Origin: a virus | Direction: 5' to 3' (one strand) | DNA: 64,000 bases | Virus record (IMG/VR): IMGVR_UViG_3300034104_005687 | Coordinates: 248,001-312,000 of that record | Shown here: piece after piece, positions 49,052 to 54,982 of the stretch | Numbering within the stretch: position 1 is the stretch's first letter | Layout: each line of letters starts with the position of its first letter | The notes under the pieces: generated by a model | The model's database searches: none | The model's input: the letters and a program-made list of their open reading frames with translations, nothing else | Told to the model about the DNA's origin: nothing | Position numbers and translations under genes: made by a program

Positions 49052-50101
49052 ATGTGGCTCAATCATGCGCTGCATTTCGGAGTATTTTTCTTGACGAAAC
49101 TCATATAGCCTGTGATGATTGTGGTCCAGGATGGATCGAGCTTGCAGTAGTATTTTCTGATGGTCTTGTTGACTCAACCATTTTACTTGCTCAAATGCAG
49201 CTTGCCAACGATCAATGTCACGTTCAATGCTGTCATAGCTTTCGTCCAGTATGGAATCAAAAGTCTTGAATCCAAAGGATCGAAGTTTTTTCAACCAGTG
49301 TGCTACGCCAAAGTGCACAAACAGTCTACGAGCATGTAGGCATTTGCCAATCTTTTCTGCCATGAGATAGCAGTCTCCAGATCCCAGTGTTTCTACCAAG
49401 ATGCTGTAGTATGTGCGATTGTATATTTCCCAGGGTTCGATGCTGCTGATAGAGTTGTCAAGATGTTCTCTTACCTCCCATGCAGGATCTAGATTTGGAC
49501 TCACATAAGGCCACACAATTTTTTGATCAGGAAATTGTTGTTGTACTTTGTCAGTGGTTTCGGTGATGTTGCCACCTACAAAAATGTCTCGGTAGGTAGC
49601 AATACTGTGATTCAGCAGTCCTGATTTTTCAAGACTCAGCATCACATAGTCTCGATGTTCTCTGCGTGTGCCACACAAACAGTCAAACAAATAAGGACGT
49701 GACAGTGGAAAATCATCACGTGGTGGGTTCCACTGTAGGAAAGTAAAACTCCACCATGGACGATACACTGTACGATGAGTCAAAGTTTCAGAAGCATACA
49801 GTCCTGCTACACTCAACAGCCAGTTGTTGGCATCGGTGGTATCAATCCAGTTGATCAACTCTGTCTGCGATCTAAACTCAATATCAGTAAACAACACCAG
49901 GTCAAACTGACTCAATTGTAGATTTTCAAATTCTGGTTTGTAAGAAAATTCTGTGGGTCGATTAAAGTACACTGGCAATACTGCAATCTTGGTAGGCTGT
50001 GCCAGTGCAGTGGCTAGATCCACTATCTGTGGATAATCAAAACCCCAATCTATGGCTTGGTAGCCCGGGCTATAAATTTTGAGTTGCGAGAAATCTGTCA
50101 T
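49043..50101 (-). CDS. Glycosyltransferase-like protein
   Basis: 352 residues, reverse strand. FDYPQIVDLATALAQP opens the chain; FDCLCGTRREHRDYVMLSLE is the end of an N-terminal Rossmann-like domain. LVETLGSGDCYLMAEKIGKCLHARRLFVHFGVAHWLKKLRSFGFKTFDSILDESYD has the E-K-x-x-K/R...LRSxGFKTFDxxxDExYD pattern I know from phage and bacterial glycosyltransferase-like (GT10/fucosyltransferase-like) proteins. ATGA overlap with the next reverse gene. Confidence 0.5.
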   Translation of the reverse strand: MTDFSQLKIYSPGYQAIDWGFDYPQIVDLATALAQPTKIAVLPVYFNRPTEFSYKPEFENLQLSQFDLVLFTDIEFRSQTELINWIDTTDANNWLLSVAGLYASETLTHRTVYRPWWSFTFLQWNPPRDDFPLSRPYLFDCLCGTRREHRDYVMLSLEKSGLLNHSIATYRDIFVGGNITETTDKVQQQFPDQKIVWPYVSPNLDPAWEVREHLDNSISSIEPWEIYNRTYYSILVETLGSGDCYLMAEKIGKCLHARRLFVHFGVAHWLKKLRSFGFKTFDSILDESYDSIERDIDRWQAAFEQVKWLSQQDHQKILLQARSILDHNHHRLYEFRQEKYSEMQRMIEPHLR

Positions 50102-51114
50102 GGTTTCCAGGCCTTGTAAGTGTTACCAAACTTTTGAGTTAGGTGTTGGTCGTCTGCAGCACTGCGTCCTAACCAATGTTGATCAGGCTGTCCAGGGCAT
50201 ATTTCTTCCATAATTGAAGTCTTGATCACACCCGTAGCTTCAGAAAGCCTTTGCCGTATCTGATCCATCCACTGATCAAAGTTCTCAATTTCTTTTTTAT
50301 CCCAATCAAATCGCACACTGCGGTTAAGATCGGGCACAGCATCACAGATTGCTGTGTGATAGTCAGGATCAAACCCGCCAATCTTGGTCATATCATCATA
50401 CATGTACCTGTGCTGTGGCTCTGTAGAGATCTCTCTGCGACTCATGGTCCAGTTGCCCAGTAATTCGTACTCAGACAACCAGCGTATGAGTTCACCTTTG
50501 CCCCAGGGTGGCACAGTGGCTTCTCCTGGACAGTTGTCCACAATGGCGTCTAACCATTTGATGTGATGACGTTGTTCCAGGAACAGTCGTAGATCAGTGA
50601 TGTCTTGTTTGAGTACAGGCACATATTCAGAAATAAAGCAGTGAGGTGTTTGTCTTTCAATTCCCAAAGCGTTTTTGATAGTTTCGTAGTAACCCCAGCT
50701 GTGTCGTTGATTTTCCAGTACCATGTAATTCAACTTGCCGTTCTTGAACGGTTCATAATCGCGAATCAAGATACAGTCAGGGTCGTTCATGACCATGAGA
50801 TCATAATCTAGGTAATCCAAAAAAGCCATCTTGATGGCCTGTTGTCGCAGCCACCAACCCCGATAGTCATCTTCAAACACCCAGTTGTTGACTTCGGGAT
50901 ACAGTCTGTAGATTTCTGAGTCGGGCGCATAATCAAAGTTAGTGGTATCAATGCCGTATTTTTCAAATACGGGCCATAGTTCTTCTTTGGGCACAGGACT
51001 GGCAATACAGGTTCTGTCTACACCAATCAGGTGCCGGCTAAACTCTGATTGCAACGCCATCACAGCGTGCGGCACACGATAACGTGCAAGGTATACAATT
51101 TTTGCTGATGTCAT
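50098..51114 (-). CDS. Glycosyltransferase-like protein (DUF6492 type)
   Basis: 338 residues, reverse strand. FEDDYRGWWLRQQAIKMAFLDYLDYDLMVMNDPDCILIRDYEPF contains the W-x-R-QQ-x-x-K and DxD-like (DPDCILIRD) motifs of DUF6492. Similar in plan to the plus-strand gene at 46894 but more diverged. Coupled by ATGA to both neighbours in a four-gene reverse operon. Confidence 0.55.
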   Translation of the reverse strand: MTSAKIVYLARYRVPHAVMALQSEFSRHLIGVDRTCIASPVPKEELWPVFEKYGIDTTNFDYAPDSEIYRLYPEVNNWVFEDDYRGWWLRQQAIKMAFLDYLDYDLMVMNDPDCILIRDYEPFKNGKLNYMVLENQRHSWGYYETIKNALGIERQTPHCFISEYVPVLKQDITDLRLFLEQRHHIKWLDAIVDNCPGEATVPPWGKGELIRWLSEYELLGNWTMSRREISTEPQHRYMYDDMTKIGGFDPDYHTAICDAVPDLNRSVRFDWDKKEIENFDQWMDQIRQRLSEATGVIKTSIMEEICPGQPDQHWLGRSAADDQHLTQKFGNTYKAWKP

Positions 51115-51710
51115 AATATTTCTTTGAATTGATCACGATGCCACAACGACATGTTGTTGGCATCACAGTCTGTGACCTGATCCAGCGGGACAGGAAAGTT
51201 CCAGGGTGGCAACTGCCAGTTGACACCAGATGATGGAAAATGTTCTGCAGAGTATTCAATATCAACGTTTTGACCAATGTATGTTTGGTGTGTGATAAGA
51301 ATCCAAGGAACACTGCTGTTGTACCAGTTGAGCCATAATTGACGACAATCATGATTGTTGAGATGTATAGCAACATCTCTCACAAACAGCAAATCAACTT
51401 TGGGTATGGGATCTGTGGTCACATCGTGTAACACAACATCAAGCTCAGGATGGCGATGCCAAGCATCTGCAACCATGGCCAAACTGATATCGCCCCCTTG
51501 GTACTGCACAAACTGTCCCACTCTCTTCATCCAATTGCAGTCGTTACACCCAGCATCAAAAATACTGGATATATTATGTTTCTTAAAAAGTTCAATAATG
51601 TTGTCACGTAAGCGTTGTGTACCGGGCACACTACTGGCCCCTGTTAAATTGCCAGCAGTATGAGTTGGTGAATACAACTTTGAAAATATTTTTTGTAAGG
51701 TTAGATTCAT
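51111..51710 (-). CDS. SAM-dependent methyltransferase
   Basis: 199 residues, reverse strand. SSIFDAGCNDCNWMKRVG (about 50-67) is class I motif I (DxGCxxxxW), YQGGDISLAMV motif II and KVDLLFVRDVAIHLNNHD motif IV/V. In similar phage islands these act on sugars or small metabolites. Coupled by ATGA to the radical SAM gene. Confidence 0.7.
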   Translation of the reverse strand: MNLTLQKIFSKLYSPTHTAGNLTGASSVPGTQRLRDNIIELFKKHNISSIFDAGCNDCNWMKRVGQFVQYQGGDISLAMVADAWHRHPELDVVLHDVTTDPIPKVDLLFVRDVAIHLNNHDCRQLWLNWYNSSVPWILITHQTYIGQNVDIEYSAEHFPSSGVNWQLPPWNFPVPLDQVTDCDANNMSLWHRDQFKEIL

Positions 51711-52759
51711 ATCTTGTTGCAGGTTTTAACGCACTGGTATGTTCTACCTTGTGCTATGCTATTTAATTGCCATGTTTGTTCCACACGATCAAACCATTCA
51801 AGACATTGAGTCAATGGATATTCCAGTGCGTTGTTTTGATGTATCAGCGTGGCCAGTTCTTGATTACCAGGATGATTCATTTGTCCCGGATAGAATCCCA
51901 AAAAGCAACAAGGGTACACAGATCCGTTGGCGGCCACATAGATTTCTCGGTTGCGTTTGTGAATACACTGTATGTCAAGATCGGGCGTGTCCTTGGCTTC
52001 TTTGACAGTTTTGGAATCGTACCAAGTAACATGATTTTCTAACAAGGGTTTGATATCTCTAGGAGTCCCGTTGAATCCAGGATCGTTACCAATTTGATGA
52101 CTAAACTCTCCAGTGCGTGTAAATGCAGGGCCGTTGTCTCTGCCGTCGTATATGTTTTCAAACTTGGCAAACCCAAGCTGTTGTGCCATGTTTCTACAGG
52201 CCTGTTCTTGATGACGATTATGTTCAAATGGAACAAATCTCCATACTGCACGACCGCCTGCTTGGATAAAGGCAGAGGCATGTTCAATGATTCTATGCCA
52301 GTCAGTGTCTTGACGATATAAAGAATGAGTATCTGCTAGTCCGTCAATTGCCCAACCAATTTCTACTCCTGACATAGCCAATCGAGCCCACCATTCAGAG
52401 TTGCGCACACTGCCATTGGTATTGATTGCCACAGGCACGCCGTGGTCAACTAGATACTTGACTATTTCTGCGCCGTCTCGCGCTGATCCAAAATCCCCAA
52501 GATTACCGTTGAAAGAAAATCCGTGCGAGAATCCATATGACACAGGAACACGCCCGTTGACAGGAGGATCAGGCTGCATGATACTGGCCAATATTTCAGG
52601 AGTAAAAATTTGTTGAAATTGAACTAAGTTGAGTTCACACACAGGATAACCTGAATTAAAATCCATGCCTCTATAGTTGCGCATGCACATAGGACAACGA
52701 GCATTGCATCTTGTGGTTAACTCAACGTGGACTCTACGTATCTGATTTAGTTTTAACAT
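51707..52759 (-). CDS. Radical SAM / SPASM protein
   Basis: 350 residues, reverse strand. VHVELTTRCNARCPMCMRN gives the radical SAM CxxxCxxC (C18, C22, C25). FNGNLGDFGSARDGAEIVKYL and AINTNGSVRN follow the barrel pattern, and the C-terminal CIHKRNREIYVAANGSVYPCCF segment plus CLEW and CVKTC provide SPASM auxiliary-cluster Cys. The family carries out peptide or carbohydrate modification and cofactor maturation. First gene of the reverse operon, headed by an exact TATAAATA. Substrate unknown. Confidence 0.75.
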   Translation of the reverse strand: MLKLNQIRRVHVELTTRCNARCPMCMRNYRGMDFNSGYPVCELNLVQFQQIFTPEILASIMQPDPPVNGRVPVSYGFSHGFSFNGNLGDFGSARDGAEIVKYLVDHGVPVAINTNGSVRNSEWWARLAMSGVEIGWAIDGLADTHSLYRQDTDWHRIIEHASAFIQAGGRAVWRFVPFEHNRHQEQACRNMAQQLGFAKFENIYDGRDNGPAFTRTGEFSHQIGNDPGFNGTPRDIKPLLENHVTWYDSKTVKEAKDTPDLDIQCIHKRNREIYVAANGSVYPCCFLGFYPGQMNHPGNQELATLIHQNNALEYPLTQCLEWFDRVEQTWQLNSIAQGRTYQCVKTCNKI

Positions 52760-52766
52760 TGTAGAA

Positions 52767-52774
52767 TATTTATA
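52767..52774 (-). promoter_or_regulatory. T4 late promoter, exact TATAAATA (reverse strand)
   Basis: Perfect TATAAATA reading leftwards, 7 nt before the ATG of the radical SAM gene. It places the glycan operon under late control. Confidence 0.65.
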
Positions 52775-52786
52775 GGCGTAGTTTTT

Positions 52787-52794
52787 GATAAATA
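52787..52794 (+). promoter_or_regulatory. T4-type late promoter motif 5 nt before ATG
   Basis: GATAAATA (7/8) reading rightwards, ATG at 52800. Together with the reverse motif it makes a 40-bp divergent late promoter pair. Confidence 0.6.
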
Positions 52795-52799
52795 TTCTT

Positions 52800-53096
52800 A
52801 TGAAAAGTCAGTTTGTCAAATTGGTGTTCGATGTATACTGTCGTTGGAGTGACACTCCTCCACGATATCGTTGCTATGTTGAAGACGAGTTGTTTGCTGA
52901 ACGAACATGGACATGGCAAGGTGTTCATCTTGAAGAAGCATTTCAGATACAGGCACCGCCGGGTCGATACAAAATAAGATATGAGTTGTTGGATACTGAA
53001 AAAGCAGAACTGCGTCTGCGCAACGGCAGAGTAGAAGTGGGATCAGCTGTGTTGCACAAAGGTGATGTGTTGGAGATAATCAATGAAAATGCGTGA
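52800..53096 (+). CDS. Conserved small phage protein
   Basis: 98 residues from the ATG at 52800; an in-frame Met at 52785 would lie within the promoter motif. All-beta (VKLVFDVYCRWSDTPPRYRC; GRYKIRYELLDTEKAELRL). Probably a virion protein given the late promoter; I recognise no domain. Overlaps the next gene by 14 nt. Confidence 0.55.
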   Translation: MKSQFVKLVFDVYCRWSDTPPRYRCYVEDELFAERTWTWQGVHLEEAFQIQAPPGRYKIRYELLDTEKAELRLRNGRVEVGSAVLHKGDVLEIINENA

Positions 53097-53280
53097 AATT
53101 ATGGAAACGGCCAGTGGTGGTGCCAGTGCAGGTGTTACATCAGCTGGCAGTATGGCTCCGGCTATAGGCAACATGGGCATGTTGTCAAGAACAGGCTCAG
53201 GCCTACTGACAGGTAAATATACATCAGAGCCGACGCCTAACACGCCGGCCAAATACAAAAGGAAAAAACGTGCTAGTTGA
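53083..53280 (+). CDS. Small packaged-type protein with MKMREIME leader
   Basis: 65 residues. MKMREIMETASGGASAGVTS has a leader comparable to the capsid-targeting set (IME-T), then a low-complexity Gly/Ser/Ala/Met region and a basic C-terminus KYKRKKRAS. I recall short proteins of the MREIM type in T4-like phages. Candidate internal head peptide. Overlaps the dps start by 11 nt. Confidence 0.5.
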   Translation: MKMREIMETASGGASAGVTSAGSMAPAIGNMGMLSRTGSGLLTGKYTSEPTPNTPAKYKRKKRAS

Positions 53281-53713
53281 TGATTTAAAAACACTGTTGG
53301 CCACCCAATATGCTTATGTGCTCAAGGCACAGTTGTTTCATTGGAACGTTGAAGGCCCAGACTTTGCCCAACTACACAAATTTTTTGGCAAGATATACGA
53401 AGAAGTGTACGAAAATTCTATAGATCAAACCGCAGAATTTATTCGCATACTTGACGACTACACCCCAGGCAGCTTTGAACGTTTTGCTGAACTCAGTTTG
53501 ATTCCTGGTCAAACCAAAATCCCGCGTGCTCGACTCATGATTGAAGAACTGTTCAATGACTCAGAGCAATTGATTGCATTGTTGAATCAGTGTTTTGATG
53601 TGTCTGAAGCCGAAGATCAACAAGGCATTTGTGATTTCCTTGCTGGTCGTATTGATGCCATGGGCAAGCACCGTTGGATGCTGAGAAGTTTCTTGAAAGA
53701 CCAACGAGCATGA
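53270..53713 (+). CDS. dps: Dps-family ferritin-like protein
   Basis: 147 residues, the usual Dps size. LKAQLFHWNVEGPDFAQLHKFFGKIYEEVYENSIDQTAEFIR matches the Dps signature HWNVxGxxFxxLHxxF...DxxAExIR. Candidate ferroxidase ligands H24, H36, D52, E56 are present. The acidic residue normally four after the second His is Gly40, and the D/E pair is one residue further away than usual, so iron oxidation may be altered. Dps binds and protects DNA and scavenges iron and peroxide. Located between leader-bearing virion-type genes. Confidence 0.75.
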   Translation: MLVDDLKTLLATQYAYVLKAQLFHWNVEGPDFAQLHKFFGKIYEEVYENSIDQTAEFIRILDDYTPGSFERFAELSLIPGQTKIPRARLMIEELFNDSEQLIALLNQCFDVSEAEDQQGICDFLAGRIDAMGKHRWMLRSFLKDQRA

Positions 53714-54459
53714 CCGTAGATATTCGCACCATATTGCAACGCATTACAGCCATTGAAGAAGGTGCAACCACACCAGCTGTGGTCAAGCACGGGCTAAATC
53801 CTCAACAGAAGTCAGTGCCGCAGTTGCCTGCATTGTTCAAGCCTAGATCTATCAAAGCATTGGGTGCAAAGACTGATCCGCAGCATCCCATGAAAGGGTA
53901 TGCTGTGGGTGCAGATGAAAGTGCAGAGTCCAAGAAGTCTGCCTTGGAAGAAGCCATGGCCCAGGTAGAAGAAGACATGCTGAGCAAAGTCAAAGCTGAT
54001 CTCAACAGCTACCTAGACAGATTAGAAAACAAATTGGCCGGTGATGATGGCCAGCGCGACAAAGGCACACCTGACTTGGATCGTCTAGAAAAGAAAACTC
54101 GCATCGACCGAGACCTAATAGACAAGGCTGTGAATGCTATTGAAAAAGGCCAGGCTGAAAGCGACCAAGCAGTTGCAGAAGATCCCACACAACAAGACTC
54201 TATGTCTGCGGCGCCACCTGTGCCTGTTGAAGATCCTGTGTTGCCTGAATCAGCAGGTCCTGTGTTCACAGTGGAAATGAGTGACGGATCATGTTTAGAA
54301 TGTTGGGGCGACGAAGGACGCGGTTTTGAAGTACGCAGACAAGGTCGTTCTATGCCTAGTCGTTTCCCCAAAGTTGATCATGCTAAGATGGCCATGGACC
54401 TGTTTAGGAATCAGTGGGAACGACAAGACCGTGGGCAGGATTACATAGAGGAACACTGA
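53710..54459 (+). CDS. Conserved phage protein, acidic coiled-coil
   Basis: 249 residues from the ATG at 53710 (ATGA overlap with dps). The middle is a long helical region (ALEEAMAQVEEDMLSKVKAD to LNSYLDRLENKLAG). The C-terminus (GPVFTVEMSDGSCLECWGDEGRGFEVRRQGR, residues about 178-210) is a small beta domain. I recall similar proteins in aquatic T4-like phages without a function. Possibly scaffold- or head-associated. Confidence 0.5.
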   Translation: MTVDIRTILQRITAIEEGATTPAVVKHGLNPQQKSVPQLPALFKPRSIKALGAKTDPQHPMKGYAVGADESAESKKSALEEAMAQVEEDMLSKVKADLNSYLDRLENKLAGDDGQRDKGTPDLDRLEKKTRIDRDLIDKAVNAIEKGQAESDQAVAEDPTQQDSMSAAPPVPVEDPVLPESAGPVFTVEMSDGSCLECWGDEGRGFEVRRQGRSMPSRFPKVDHAKMAMDLFRNQWERQDRGQDYIEEH

Positions 54460-54506
54460 AATACTGCCGATGAAATATCAGTAGCAAACAAGAACACCCT
54501 TAGGAC

Positions 54507-54588
54507 CGCACTTGTTGCGAGGGCGCCCGGCTGCTGGGCGTGGTAATCCGATTCGCTACCGGAACCCACTAAGTGAGCAAATACCCTC
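54507..54588 (+). ncRNA. Candidate structured RNA upstream of dsbA-like gene
   Basis: The 190-nt gap holds a multibranch fold. GAGGG (54519-54523) / CCCTC (54584-54588) encloses CGCCC/GGGCG (54524-54540, 7-nt loop) and GGTA/TACC (54542-54560). CGCA/TGCG (54507-54519) lies just before. No gene is evident. Could be a small RNA, a 3' UTR element of the preceding gene or a processing site. Strand not proven. Confidence 0.35.
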
Positions 54589-54597
54589 AACAGAGGC

Positions 54598-54626
54598 TTG
54601 ACTTCGGCCGCTGTTTCATTTATACT
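54598..54626 (+). promoter_or_regulatory. Sigma70-like promoter for the DsbA-like gene
   Basis: TTGACT (54598-54603), 17-nt spacer, TATACT (54621-54626). An AGGAG ribosome binding site (54640-54644) and the ATG at 54650 follow. Confidence 0.65.
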
Positions 54627-54649
54627 AGTGTTTTAAACAGGAGTATTGT

Positions 54650-54910
54650 ATGGAACAAAAAACATTCAACGGTGAACAAAAGATCAAACTGATTCAAATC
54701 ATCAACGAAGGTATGCAGGTCACTCAAGAAATTGAAACTCTAACCGGCGGCCTCAATGACACCATCAAGGCTGTGGCCGAAGAACTGGAAATCAAACCAG
54801 GTGTACTGAAAAAAGCCATCAAGCTGGCACACAAGGCCGAATTTGGCAAAGCCAAACAAGACCACGAACTGCTGGAAACAATTTTAGAAACTGTTGGCAA
54901 GACCTTATAA
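54650..54910 (+). CDS. DsbA-like late-transcription DNA-binding protein
   Basis: 86 residues, helical and charged. KLIQIINEGMQVTQEIETLT then GLNDTIKAVAEELEIKPGVLKKAIKLAHKAEF matches the plan of T4 DsbA (double-stranded DNA-binding protein that assists late promoters) as found in aquatic T4-like phages. Own sigma70-like promoter and strong ribosome binding site; immediately followed by an exact TATAAATA for the polymerase. Assignment by sequence pattern and position. Confidence 0.6.
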   Translation: MEQKTFNGEQKIKLIQIINEGMQVTQEIETLTGGLNDTIKAVAEELEIKPGVLKKAIKLAHKAEFGKAKQDHELLETILETVGKTL

Positions 54911-54913
54911 ATA
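54906..54913 (+). promoter_or_regulatory. TATAAATA upstream of DNA polymerase
   Basis: Exact late-type motif overlapping the DsbA-like stop. The polymerase ATG lies 69 nt further on, giving a leader with a GGCC-TTCC-GGCC hairpin (54957-54968) just before the CGGAG ribosome binding site. Late motif ahead of an early-type gene may be fortuitous. Confidence 0.35.
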
Positions 54914-54956
54914 TCTGTTTCAACAGCGAGTCGCTACCGTAAGCAGCATGAATCAC

Positions 54957-54968
54957 GGCCTTCCGGCC
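54957..54968 (+). promoter_or_regulatory. Leader hairpin at DNA polymerase ribosome binding site
   Basis: GGCC (54957-54960), loop TTCC, GGCC (54965-54968), 5 nt before the Shine-Dalgarno ACGGAG (54973-54978). T4 gp43 represses its own translation through a hairpin at its leader, so a comparable operator is possible; inferred. Confidence 0.35.
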
Positions 54969-54982
54969 ATAAACGGAGAACA

